This document shows, in pieces, positions 50,973-59,115 of a DNA stretch of 64,000 nt. A program made the translations under genes and the position numbers. This stretch comes from a virus, in IMG/VR virus record IMGVR_UViG_3300031758_000027, positions 33,051 through 97,050 of that record, one strand, 5' to 3'. The first letter of the stretch is position 1; the number at the start of each line of letters is the position of its first letter. Below the pieces are notes generated by a model. That model did not search any database. It saw nothing but the letters and a program-made list of their open reading frames with translations, and was not told where the DNA came from.

Positions 50973-51155
50973 ATGAGCGTTGATGATATAAAAAACCTAA
51001 GATTGGGTGAAGTAGTTAAAGTTAAAATAGATGAATCACACTCGATTAAAGGTATTGTACAAGGAATTGACTTATGGGAGAAAAGAATCAGAGTATCTAA
51101 GGATGAATATACTTGTGATTGGTTCCCTCCCAGATTAATCAGCAAATTAAAATAA
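50973..51155 (+). CDS. Small SH3-like protein, 60 aa
   Basis: Reads MSVDDIKNLRLGEVVKVKIDESHSIKGIVQGIDLWEKRIRV and ends WFPPRLISKLK. The spacing of strands (GEVVKVKI, IKGIVQGI, KRIRVS) resembles a compact beta barrel of the SH3 or KOW type. It is two bases from its upstream neighbour and belongs to the small-gene run after HNH. No function can be assigned. Confidence 0.6.
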   Translation: MSVDDIKNLRLGEVVKVKIDESHSIKGIVQGIDLWEKRIRVSKDEYTCDWFPPRLISKLK

Positions 51156-51156
51156 T

Positions 51157-51216
51157 ATGTATACAGTAACAACAACATTTGGAAATTACCAAATTAATTA
51201 CGTTATAACAAGATGA
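51157..51216 (+). CDS. Possible 19-aa leader peptide overlapping thioredoxin start
   Basis: ATG 51157 opens a 19-codon frame (MYTVTTTFGNYQINYVITR) whose TGA overlaps the ATG of thioredoxin (ATGA). No ribosome-binding site stands before thioredoxin itself, so coupled translation is possible. A chance frame is equally possible. Confidence 0.3.
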   Translation: MYTVTTTFGNYQINYVITR

Positions 51217-51461
51217 AACAACTACTTTATTTTACTGCCGAATGGTGCGGTCCTTGCAAAATGATTAAACCTGTAATGCAATCATTACAATCTCAAATGT
51301 CAATTACATTTATTGATGCAGATTCTAGTGCAGAAACTTGCAAAACATGGAATGTGCGTAATGTACCAACCGTATTGTTAATTAAAAATGGAATAGAAAT
51401 AGGTCGATTAGTAGGATCTAATATAACGCGAGAAACAGTTATAAATTTGTATAATAAATAA
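51213..51461 (+). CDS. trx: Thioredoxin
   Basis: An 82-residue compact thioredoxin with active site WCGPC at residues 11-15 and the cis-proline segment NVPTVLLIKNG near 49-60. It is shorter than the usual 105-110 residues, closer to a T4-type glutaredoxin/thioredoxin in size but with a true thioredoxin active site. The likely partner is the class II ribonucleotide reductase, whose terminal C610/C615 pair needs a reductant. It is followed by groES. Confidence 0.92.
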   Translation: MKQLLYFTAEWCGPCKMIKPVMQSLQSQMSITFIDADSSAETCKTWNVRNVPTVLLIKNGIEIGRLVGSNITRETVINLYNK

Positions 51462-51472
51462 AAGGAAAAGTT

Positions 51473-51772
51473 ATGAATTGGAAACCAATTGGAGATCAAG
51501 TACTCCTTAAAGAATTAGAAAAACAAGAAAAAACAAAGAGTGGTATCATCATGATGGCAGGTATGGATGAATATGTTGAATGTGATGTGATGGAGGTAGG
51601 CGATGGATTGTTTACACAAACCGGTAACAAAATACCAATGACAGTAAAAGCCGGAGATCGAGTTAAAATATATTCTGGAAATTTAGGATCCCAGAAGAAA
51701 GTACAATTGGGAGATGCTGAATTTATATTGGTTCGCGAACATGAGATTGCTATGGTAAACACAAAACCATGA
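51473..51772 (+). CDS. groES: GroES-like co-chaperonin
   Basis: A 99-residue protein. WKPIGDQVLLKELEKQEKTKSGIIMMAGMDEY carries the GroES N-terminal strand and mobile-loop region. DVMEVGDG, VKAGDRVKIYSG and EFILVREHEIAMV match the rest of the fold. It would cap host GroEL to fold gp23, the role T4 gp31 plays. Here the protein is much more like bacterial GroES than gp31 is. AAAGGAAAAG precedes the ATG. Confidence 0.85.
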   Translation: MNWKPIGDQVLLKELEKQEKTKSGIIMMAGMDEYVECDVMEVGDGLFTQTGNKIPMTVKAGDRVKIYSGNLGSQKKVQLGDAEFILVREHEIAMVNTKP

Positions 51773-52005
51773 TTGAAGCATTAGGATGGGTCTGCACGGC
51801 ATTGGTATTGATTGGTTTCATTGTCAATGCCCGCGGACATTTTCTTCCTGCTTTGATTTGGTGGATAGTAGGAGATATTGGTTGGATTGTATATGATATT
51901 TACATAAATAATATTAGTCATATGGTCCTGGGATTAGTTATAATAGCAATAAACACATACGGTATCATCAGATACTATAAAAATAAAAAATGTATCAAGC
52001 AATAG
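51769..52005 (+). CDS. Small membrane protein, three predicted segments, 78 aa
   Basis: ATG overlaps the groES stop (ATGA). Three hydrophobic segments lie at about residues 5-21, 27-46 and 51-68: LGWVCTALVLIGFIV, LPALIWWIVGDIGWIVYDIY and HMVLGLVIIAINTYGIIRYY. A basic tail follows. The pattern resembles small PnuC-like or lipid-linked inner membrane proteins, but no signature confirms either. It overlaps the start of the DNA polymerase gene. Function unknown. Confidence 0.7.
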   Translation: MIEALGWVCTALVLIGFIVNARGHFLPALIWWIVGDIGWIVYDIYINNISHMVLGLVIIAINTYGIIRYYKNKKCIKQ

Positions 52006-54497
52006 GTTACGACAAGAAAAACGGCATTATGCACGTTTGGGATGATGAATTAGGACATCAAAAGTTTCCATTTCAACCATATGGATATTTACCAAATACA
52101 CAAGGACAATATCAATCATTAGACGGCACTAGATTAGATCGTGTTGCTGGTAATCACAGAGATAATCCTAAATCATATGAATCTGATTTAAATGAAGAAG
52201 TTAGAACTCTAATTGATTTGTATTATGAATCAGATGAGCCTTCAAAAGGACATAGAGATTTCTTTTTTGACATTGAAACAGCAAAAGATGAAAATGGTTA
52301 TAGTACAATTGATGATGTACGTACATCAATTACTTCAATTGCATACTATGATAAAGTCGGCAAAGATCGTCGAGTATTAATTTTAGATGAATTAGGCCGC
52401 ATAAAAGACCGTGAAATACAAGGTGACGGCTATACTTTAGAGATATTTCGAGATGAAAGAGACTTATTAACTAGATTTATTAATATATTCGCAGAAATAC
52501 AACCTACAGTAATTACAGGCTGGAATACTGATGGATATGATATTCCGTATTTGATAGGTCGTTGCAAAAAAGTATTAGGTGCACAATCCATTAAAAAATT
52601 ATCTCCCGCAGGAGTAGTTGAACAAAGCAAATCCGGTAAGTGGAAAATTTTAGGTGTATCTAGTTTAGATTATTTAAAATTATATAAAAACTTTACATAT
52701 ACAGAACTTCCTAATTATCGATTAGATACAGTAGCACAATTTGAATTAGGTCGAGGCAAAGTTGAATACGAAGGTGATTTAGATACACTATTTACACAAG
52801 ATATTCACAAGTTTGCTTATTACAATATGACTGACGTTGATCTGGTTTATGAATTAGACGACAAGTTGCAAATGTTGAATTTAGCACGTTCAATTTGTCA
52901 CAAAGGTCACGTTCCATATGAAGATGTATATTATGCATCTAAATATCTAGATGGTGCTGCAATTGTAGATTTAAAGCGAAACGGATTAGTTGCGCCTAAC
53001 AAACAGTTCCGATTCATTGAAGAAGAAACAATAGCTGATGCATTAGCAGGAGCATATGTAAAAGCACCGGTACCTGGATTATATAAATGGATCTATGACT
53101 TGGACTTAACATCATTGTATCCTAGTATCATCATGACATTGAATATATCTCCAGAAACAAAAATTGGAGTTGTATCAAATTGGAATCAGGAATGTATGAT
53201 GCGAGACGAAGCAACTCAGGTCACGATGAATGGAAAAACAATTCCAGATATTAGATCTTGGTTAGTTGAAAATAATTACAGTATTGCAAGTAACGGTACA
53301 GTCTATAGAAATGATCAACGCGGATTTCTTCCAACGATTCTTGAAAAATGGTTTGATGAACGTGTAATATTCAAAGACAAACGAGATACATTTGCAGTAG
53401 GTACTGAGGAGTATAAATTCTATGATGCATTGCAGTTAACGCAAAAAGTATTGCTCAATTCATTTTATGGAGTATTAGGATTAAAAACATTTCGTTTTCA
53501 TGATCTAGATAATGCAGGTGCTATTACAGCAGTAGGGCAAAGCATAATTAAATTTTCTGGTCGTGTTATTAATAATCAATATCAACGAGAATTAGGCACG
53601 GATCATTTTGTTAATGCATCTGGAGATAAAGCAGAGTTTGCATTTTACACGGATACAGATTCAACCTTTTGTAGCAGCGAACCTTTAATCAAACATAGAT
53701 TTCCAGGATGCGATGTTGAAGATGAACAATTCATGATTGAACAAACAAATGCAATTGCATCTGAGATTCAAGGCACTGTTAATACAATGTATAATCAATA
53801 TGCAAAAGTATTTCATAATACCGAAAAACATAGATTCCAAATTAAGCAGGAATACATTGCAAAATCTGGTTTATGGATTGCAAAGAAACGATATGCACAA
53901 TGGGTTATTTTCAAAGAAGGAAAACCTACAGATAAATTGGATATAAAAGGATTAGATGTTGTAAGATCAAGTTTTCCGGCTGACTTTAAAAAGATCATGA
54001 AAGAAACATTGTGGTTTATTCTTAAAGGCAAAGACAAGCAAACAACTTCTACATTGATACATGATTTCAAAAGTAATATTAAAAAATCAGAAGTATTGAA
54101 TATTATGAAGAATTCAAGTGTTAAAGAATTGTCAAAATATATCAAAGGCCGAAAACCATTTTCTGGATATATCAAAGGATCCACTGCACACGTTAAAGCT
54201 GCAATCAATTTCAATGATATGTTAACACAATTAAATACAGATGTGTTACCTATATCAGATGGAGAAAAAATTAAATGGGGTTACTTGCTTAACAATCCAT
54301 ATGGCTTTGAAACTATAGCATTACGAGGTTATCAAGACCCACCAGAGATTGTAGCCTTTGCAGAACAGTATATTGATCATAACAAAATGTTTTCAAGTGA
54401 GTTAAGCAATAAGTTTGATGATTTTTATTCTGCAATGGGATGGGGCGCATTACCGGAGAATAATAATGCAAATCGATTCTTTTCATTTGGAAAATAG
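51990..54497 (+). CDS. 43: Replicative DNA polymerase, family B (gp43-like)
   Basis: Main replicase with proofreading, 835 residues (T4: 898). Exo I is FFFDIETAKD (91-100), Exo II is TGWNTDGYDIPYLIGR near 172-187, and Exo III is YNMTDVDLVYELD near 274-286. Motif A, DLDLTSLYPSI, lies near 370-380. Motif B, KVLLNSFYGVLG, lies near 485-496. Motif C, YTDTDS, lies near 553-558. KKRYAQWV near 631 follows. All catalytic acids are present, and there is no intein or split. The start at 51990 overlaps the membrane-protein gene by 16 bases. Confidence 0.96.
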   Translation: MYQAIGYDKKNGIMHVWDDELGHQKFPFQPYGYLPNTQGQYQSLDGTRLDRVAGNHRDNPKSYESDLNEEVRTLIDLYYESDEPSKGHRDFFFDIETAKDENGYSTIDDVRTSITSIAYYDKVGKDRRVLILDELGRIKDREIQGDGYTLEIFRDERDLLTRFINIFAEIQPTVITGWNTDGYDIPYLIGRCKKVLGAQSIKKLSPAGVVEQSKSGKWKILGVSSLDYLKLYKNFTYTELPNYRLDTVAQFELGRGKVEYEGDLDTLFTQDIHKFAYYNMTDVDLVYELDDKLQMLNLARSICHKGHVPYEDVYYASKYLDGAAIVDLKRNGLVAPNKQFRFIEEETIADALAGAYVKAPVPGLYKWIYDLDLTSLYPSIIMTLNISPETKIGVVSNWNQECMMRDEATQVTMNGKTIPDIRSWLVENNYSIASNGTVYRNDQRGFLPTILEKWFDERVIFKDKRDTFAVGTEEYKFYDALQLTQKVLLNSFYGVLGLKTFRFHDLDNAGAITAVGQSIIKFSGRVINNQYQRELGTDHFVNASGDKAEFAFYTDTDSTFCSSEPLIKHRFPGCDVEDEQFMIEQTNAIASEIQGTVNTMYNQYAKVFHNTEKHRFQIKQEYIAKSGLWIAKKRYAQWVIFKEGKPTDKLDIKGLDVVRSSFPADFKKIMKETLWFILKGKDKQTTSTLIHDFKSNIKKSEVLNIMKNSSVKELSKYIKGRKPFSGYIKGSTAHVKAAINFNDMLTQLNTDVLPISDGEKIKWGYLLNNPYGFETIALRGYQDPPEIVAFAEQYIDHNKMFSSELSNKFDDFYSAMGWGALPENNNANRFFSFGK

Positions 54498-54520
54498 CAA
54501 TTATTTTATTATAATATGGT

Positions 54521-54946
54521 ATGATTGGTTATAGAACTCATTGGTATGGTAAAGAAGTAGAAGGTCGCTTTACCGATATTGAAACTTTATTTATTGCTGA
54601 TGTAAAGGCATTAGATAAAATTGTAGCAAATAAAATAGCACATGTTTATTTTTGTTCCGGAGCTACACAGCAGTTAATTGAACAAGAGCGATGGGATATG
54701 GTATTCAGAATGATTTCTGATACTAGTTTTGTAACATTAGAAGTTACTCCTGGTATGTTAGAAAAGATACCACCAATGATTAGAATTCGAGCTCACATCT
54801 TATTAATGTTGGATTGTAAAGATGCTGGATTGCTAAAGAAAACAGATAGTATTAAAGTTGTGTATGCAGATTATTCATTGTATTGTACCACAGTGCATAA
54901 TATGCAACAAGTAACTCCAGATGATTATAAATTCGATAGACAATGA
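54521..54946 (+). CDS. Unrecognised protein, 141 aa
   Basis: Starts MIGYRTHWYGKEVEGRFTDIETLFIADVKALDKIV, alpha/beta, with strands IAHVYFCSGA and IKVVYADYSLYC. There is no signature motif. A TATAAT-like sequence lies just upstream, and its stop overlaps the cytidylyltransferase start (ATGA). It is probably part of the unit leading to the glycosyltransferase and DpdA-like genes. Function unknown. Confidence 0.7.
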   Translation: MIGYRTHWYGKEVEGRFTDIETLFIADVKALDKIVANKIAHVYFCSGATQQLIEQERWDMVFRMISDTSFVTLEVTPGMLEKIPPMIRIRAHILLMLDCKDAGLLKKTDSIKVVYADYSLYCTTVHNMQQVTPDDYKFDRQ

Positions 54947-55359
54947 AAATAGGAGTAATTGCTGGTAACTTTGATGTAATACATCCAGGTTATATTAAGA
55001 TGTTTAATGAATGTAAAAAACATTGTACTAGGTTGATTGTATTGTTACATGAAGATCCTAGTATCGAACGTCCAGAAAAAATGAAACCTATCTTATCAGT
55101 AGCCGAACGTAAAGAAATGTTGCTTTCATTAGAAATGATTGATGAAGTTATAACGTATTCTACGGAAAAAATACTTTATGAATTTATTAAAGGTATTGAT
55201 CCGGATATTCGTTTCCTAGGAGATGATTACATTGGAAAAGATTTTACCGGTAAAGATTTAGGTACTCTTATTCATTACATTGATAGATCACATGGTTGGT
55301 CTACAACTAAATATAAACAATTAATTGCAGATGAAGTACAGCGTAGTAGTAACATTTAG
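54943..55359 (+). CDS. Cytidylyltransferase-like nucleotidyltransferase (TagD/RfaE type)
   Basis: A 138-residue protein of the HxGH nucleotidyltransferase superfamily. GNFDVIHPGYIKMFNECKK near 8-26 holds the HxGH site in the form HPGY, so the second His is Tyr. KPILSVAERKEML near 47-59 and RSHGWSTTKYKQLI near 118-131 parallel the RTxxISTT signature of glycerol-3-phosphate cytidylyltransferases. It would activate a small phosphorylated alcohol or sugar as a CDP/NDP donor. The glycosyltransferase two genes downstream could use such a donor; that link is inference. Confidence 0.75.
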   Translation: MKIGVIAGNFDVIHPGYIKMFNECKKHCTRLIVLLHEDPSIERPEKMKPILSVAERKEMLLSLEMIDEVITYSTEKILYEFIKGIDPDIRFLGDDYIGKDFTGKDLGTLIHYIDRSHGWSTTKYKQLIADEVQRSSNI

Positions 55360-55681
55360 TATTGAAGGGTTTCATTGTTGGCCCGCTGCTAAAGATGTGT
55401 TCCCGGAAGTAGCATTCTTATCGGATAGACATCGACACATGTTTGGATTTCGATGTTATGCACATGTAACGCATACGGATCGAGACAAAGAATTTATTTT
55501 ATTAAATCGAGAGATAAAACGAAATCTTCATATGTATTTCGAAAAAGATGCATATAATGTACTAGAATTTGGTGCAATGTCATGCGAAGCTATTGGAGAA
55601 TTTTTATTAGATCAATTTCCAGAATTATACAAAGTAGAAGTTTGGGAAGATTGGGAAAATGGAGCGATAATTGAAAGATAA
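55331..55681 (+). CDS. QueD/PTPS T-fold-like protein, 116 aa
   Basis: ATG 55331 is preferred over TTG 55325. FSIEGFHCW (His15), RHRHMFGF (His34, His36), a DRDKEF segment, SCEAIGEFLLDQF and EVWEDWENGAII follow the order FSAAH / HGHSF / DF / TSE / KET of QueD. The zinc triad seems kept, but the catalytic Cys before HGH is not. It overlaps the cytidylyltransferase and precedes the glycosyltransferase by one base. Proteins with this HRHxF pattern are widespread and usually unnamed. Role in pterin or deazaguanine chemistry is inferred from fold-like motifs and context. Confidence 0.6.
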   Translation: MKYSVVVTFSIEGFHCWPAAKDVFPEVAFLSDRHRHMFGFRCYAHVTHTDRDKEFILLNREIKRNLHMYFEKDAYNVLEFGAMSCEAIGEFLLDQFPELYKVEVWEDWENGAIIER

Positions 55682-55682
55682 G

Positions 55683-56711
55683 ATGAGAATATTTTTAGTT
55701 GACATAGAATCAGTACCAACTCGTTATACCTGCGAATGGAAGACTCATGTACCAAAATTATTAGAAGAAGCTGGATTTGAAGTAATTGTTGTAGAGGGAG
55801 ATTTGAATATTCCAGAAGCAACCACTCCAGGTGCATTCTTAAATTTTGGTGGTACTAACATGTATAAAGCAAAGCAAGTTCATTCTTTAAGTTACATGTT
55901 TACCCGAGGACATATTCAGCCAGGAGATCATATTATTTTTACAGATGCATGGCATCCGGGTATTATCAATGTAAAATACATGAGCGAACTCCTAAATATT
56001 CCCGTTGTAACGCACGGACTATGGCACGCGGGGTCATATGATCCAAATGATTTTTTAGGTCGTCTCGTAGGAGGAAAATCGTGGATACGACACGCAGAAC
56101 AATCATTTATATCTGCATTTGATTTCAATTGGTTAGCAACACAAGCTCACTTTGATTTAATGAGTAAAACATATGATATATCATTCAATTTAACATTTCA
56201 TCGTACGGGCTGGCCAATGGAATATACCAAAAATATAATTCAACCAAAAGCTTGGGCAGAAAAAGAAAACATCATAGTGTTTCCGCACCGTATAGCTCCT
56301 GAGAAACGATTAGACTTATTTCAAGAATTAGCAGCTCGTCCAGAATTAGCACATTATCAATTCTGTGTAGCAATGGAAATGAATTTAACTAAACCAGAAT
56401 ATCATGAATTGCTTCGACGAGCTAAGTTTGCAGTATCATTTGCAGATCAAGAAACATTAGGTATATCAATGTATGAATCAGCTTGTGCAGGAGCATGTCC
56501 GATTGTGCCAGATAGATTATCATACACTGAAATGTATTCGCCGATGTTTAAACGTGCGAATAGTATAGATGATGTGGTTCAAGCAATATTAGAATATGAA
56601 AATGCTGATATAACAACTAATATTAATCAACTGGTTACAGCATTACATAAAAACTTTTTTTCAGCAACAAAATTAATTAATAAACTAAAGGAATACAATG
56701 AGCGAAGCTAA
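55683..56711 (+). CDS. GT-B glycosyltransferase (GT4-like), overlapping the DpdA-like gene
   Basis: ATG 55683 starts MRIFLVDIESVPTRYTCEW. The product is 342 residues. The C-terminal donor domain has FPHRIAPEKRLDLFQELAAR near 220-240 and QETLGISMYESACAGACPIVP near 260-280 with the E-x7-E motif of GT4 enzymes. The N-terminal domain with THGLWHAGSYDP would bind the acceptor. Its last 14 bases overlap the DpdA-like gene, implying coupled translation. It could glycosylate DNA bases, as T4 glucosyltransferases do, or a virion or host glycan; the overlap favours a base. Confidence 0.8.
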   Translation: MRIFLVDIESVPTRYTCEWKTHVPKLLEEAGFEVIVVEGDLNIPEATTPGAFLNFGGTNMYKAKQVHSLSYMFTRGHIQPGDHIIFTDAWHPGIINVKYMSELLNIPVVTHGLWHAGSYDPNDFLGRLVGGKSWIRHAEQSFISAFDFNWLATQAHFDLMSKTYDISFNLTFHRTGWPMEYTKNIIQPKAWAEKENIIVFPHRIAPEKRLDLFQELAARPELAHYQFCVAMEMNLTKPEYHELLRRAKFAVSFADQETLGISMYESACAGACPIVPDRLSYTEMYSPMFKRANSIDDVVQAILEYENADITTNINQLVTALHKNFFSATKLINKLKEYNERS

Positions 56712-57960
56712 AAGATTCATATACTTTCCATCATTATCTGCAGGATCTATGGTTTCTGCATTTAAGAAAGATATGAAATTTTCAAATGGTGACCCTGTAA
56801 AGTTTTTTGACTCTCGTTATCCAGAAGATTGGAGACATCCATACTTTTTGATTACGGCAGGACATCATTACAAAAAAATGGATTTTCGAGATCAACTAGG
56901 ATTAGAAAAAGATGTATTAGTATTTGGAGATTCTGGAGGATATCAGATTGCAACTGGTGCTTTGCCGTATAGTAATGAACTTCGTGAAAAGATTTTTCAT
57001 TGGTTAGAAGCAAACAGCGATGTTGCAGCAAATTTAGATATACCACCTAAAACTAAATATAGAAATCAATTTGCAACATGTGCAGATATTAGTTATGATA
57101 ACTTTGCTTGGTTTGAAAAACATCAAAGCGGTAAGACTAAGTTTTTGAATATGTTGCAAGGATCGAATGCTGAGGAATATACATGGTGGTATCATAAATT
57201 CAAGCATTTTGATTTTCAAGGATGGGCGATTGGTGGTCCACAAAAATTAGTTGATTTCATGTTTGCATTATCATTAATGCTTAAAGAAGGAGAATTTGAA
57301 AAAACTCGTAATGAATATCTTCACTTGTTAGGAATTAGTAAAATTTCCGATTTCTTTATTTTAGCAACAATGCAAAAATTAATGAATAAACATTACGGAG
57401 GAAGAATTACAGTAACAACGGATTCATCATCACCAGGACAATATCCAGTATTTGGAACGTATCTTCATTCAACAAATTTCAAGACACAAACATTCTCTGA
57501 ATTGTATTTTCCAAAGAATGCTGAGTATCGACGTAAGTCACATATCAAACAAGGCAAAACGGGTGATGTAACTGGAATTGATTTGACACAACATGTACCT
57601 TGTCAATTAGGATGTCCAGCTTGTGCTGATTTTACATATGAATATCTCGGCGGTAAGACGGATGCTGGATTAGATAGATATTCACAAGAAGCTATGCCTA
57701 GAATGGTTGTTCATAATACCCATTTGTATGTGAATGCTGCAAAAGAAATAAATCAATTAGTTGATAGTCACGTTGAATTGTTAGAAACAGTAGTTCCTAA
57801 AGATTTATATGATGTGATTTTATCATTGCATGAAATGTTTGCAGATCCAGATGCAGCACCACAAGTATACGAAAAGTATATTAAAACATATAAAAAATTC
57901 GGAGGTGATTCAATTTCAACTACCGATGCAGAAAACTTTAATAAATTCTTTAAATTTTAA
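56698..57960 (+). CDS. dpdA: TGT-like DNA transglycosylase (DpdA family)
   Basis: Related to tRNA-guanine transglycosylase; phage DpdA proteins swap guanine in DNA for a 7-deazaguanine. The product is 420 residues. VFGDSGGYQIATG (75-87) carries the general-base Asp78. MLQGSNAEE (152-160) and GWAIGGPQK (175-183) are TGT-barrel motifs. TTDSSSPGQ places the likely nucleophile at Asp242. The zinc site is Cys302, Cys306 and Cys309 with His339 in VVHNTHLYV. It is in the same genome as folE, queD and queE, and no tRNA gene or tRNA target is seen. DNA modification is therefore the best reading; activity on tRNA cannot be excluded. Confidence 0.85.
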   Translation: MSEAKRFIYFPSLSAGSMVSAFKKDMKFSNGDPVKFFDSRYPEDWRHPYFLITAGHHYKKMDFRDQLGLEKDVLVFGDSGGYQIATGALPYSNELREKIFHWLEANSDVAANLDIPPKTKYRNQFATCADISYDNFAWFEKHQSGKTKFLNMLQGSNAEEYTWWYHKFKHFDFQGWAIGGPQKLVDFMFALSLMLKEGEFEKTRNEYLHLLGISKISDFFILATMQKLMNKHYGGRITVTTDSSSPGQYPVFGTYLHSTNFKTQTFSELYFPKNAEYRRKSHIKQGKTGDVTGIDLTQHVPCQLGCPACADFTYEYLGGKTDAGLDRYSQEAMPRMVVHNTHLYVNAAKEINQLVDSHVELLETVVPKDLYDVILSLHEMFADPDAAPQVYEKYIKTYKKFGGDSISTTDAENFNKFFKF

Positions 57961-57971
57961 TCAGGATAAAA

Positions 57972-58682
57972 ATGGAAAAAAGCAAATTACAATCATTAAT
58001 TAATCGTTATTATCTTGCTGGTAATTGCGAGGCAGTTAAACTAAAAGAAAATGCCGAAGGAATCGGATGTGAATTAATTGATATTGATCAAACCGTTGTA
58101 GGTAAAATTCAATGGAAAACGACTCCTTTCATGAAAGGCGAATTAGGAATCAATCATACAGGCGCCTTAATTAAAATGTTATCAGCACTAGGTGAAAATA
58201 TTGAAATTGATGTTAAAGATTCTGCAGGTAAAAACTATGCAATGAAAATCAGCGAAGGAAAAACTGAAGCAACCTTTATGTTAGCTGATACCACTGTCAT
58301 TCCAGCAGTACCTGCAATCAATGCAGAGCCTGATTATCAAATTCAAATTCCAGTTAATGATGAGTTTATTACTAAATTTATCAAAGCAAAAAATGCTTTG
58401 CCTGATGCTAAAAACTTTGCAGTTCAAGTTAAAGGTGGTGTAATTCGTTTTATTATTAATTATAGTACCGTAAATGCAGACAACATCACATTTGAAGTAG
58501 GCAATACTCCAGGTGCAGATATGGATCCAGTTTGTTTCTCTGCAGATAAATTGAAAGAAGTACTTGTAGCAAATCGAGGAGATGCTGGTCAGTTGCATGT
58601 ATCACCAGATGGATTAGCTCGTATAGATTTTGTTGGAAATGATTTTGATTCAACATATTGGTTAGTAATGTTACAGAATTAA
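57972..58682 (+). CDS. 45: Sliding clamp (gp45-like)
   Basis: Trimeric processivity clamp for gp43 and, in T4, activator of late transcription. The product is 236 residues (T4: 228). It starts MEKSKLQSLINRYYLAGNCEAVKL, and GRTMAQ-like internal strands are replaced by GALIKMLSALGENIEID. The C-terminal half holds FITKFIKAKNALPDAKNFAVQ and ends FDSTYWLVMLQN. Assignment rests on length, overall strand pattern and the order clamp, dut, 44, 62. Late-promoter use here may likewise depend on the clamp. Confidence 0.85.
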   Translation: MEKSKLQSLINRYYLAGNCEAVKLKENAEGIGCELIDIDQTVVGKIQWKTTPFMKGELGINHTGALIKMLSALGENIEIDVKDSAGKNYAMKISEGKTEATFMLADTTVIPAVPAINAEPDYQIQIPVNDEFITKFIKAKNALPDAKNFAVQVKGGVIRFIINYSTVNADNITFEVGNTPGADMDPVCFSADKLKEVLVANRGDAGQLHVSPDGLARIDFVGNDFDSTYWLVMLQN

Positions 58683-58687
58683 TTGTT

Positions 58688-59113
58688 ATGATAGTACCAG
58701 TAAAAAACACATCCAATAATCCGATCCCGCAGTATAAGACTCCGGGATCCGCAGGTTTAGATATTTGTTGCAACGAGGACATATTTTTGGATTCGGGTAC
58801 TAGAATTCTAGTTAACACCGGATTATATGTAGAAATTCCGCAAGGATATGAAATACAAATTAGACCAAGAAGCGGATTGGCATTGAAACATGGAATCACT
58901 GTATTGAATTCTCCAGGCACTATTGATTGTGATTATAGAGGAGAAATAGGAGTTATTTTAATTAATCATGGTCCTAGAGCTGTTGAATTTGAAAAAGGAG
59001 ATCGAATAGCTCAAATGGTTCTTTGCAAAGTAGAACATATAGAATGGTTGCCTACCGGAGCATTATCCGGAACTAAACGAGGTGACAAAGGATTTGGATC
59101 AACAGGTATTTAA
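58688..59113 (+). CDS. dut: dUTPase
   Basis: Hydrolyses dUTP to dUMP and diphosphate, keeping uracil out of phage DNA. ATG 58688 is preferred over an upstream in-frame codon at 58658 inside gp45. The product is 141 residues. All five trimeric dUTPase motifs are present: PGSAGLDI, then GYEIQIRPRSGLALKHGI, then NSPGTIDCDYRGEI, then FEKGDRIAQMVL, then RGDKGFGSTG at the end. It lies between clamp and clamp-loader genes, an uncommon place. Confidence 0.95.
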   Translation: MIVPVKNTSNNPIPQYKTPGSAGLDICCNEDIFLDSGTRILVNTGLYVEIPQGYEIQIRPRSGLALKHGITVLNSPGTIDCDYRGEIGVILINHGPRAVEFEKGDRIAQMVLCKVEHIEWLPTGALSGTKRGDKGFGSTGI

Positions 59114-59115
59114 GT

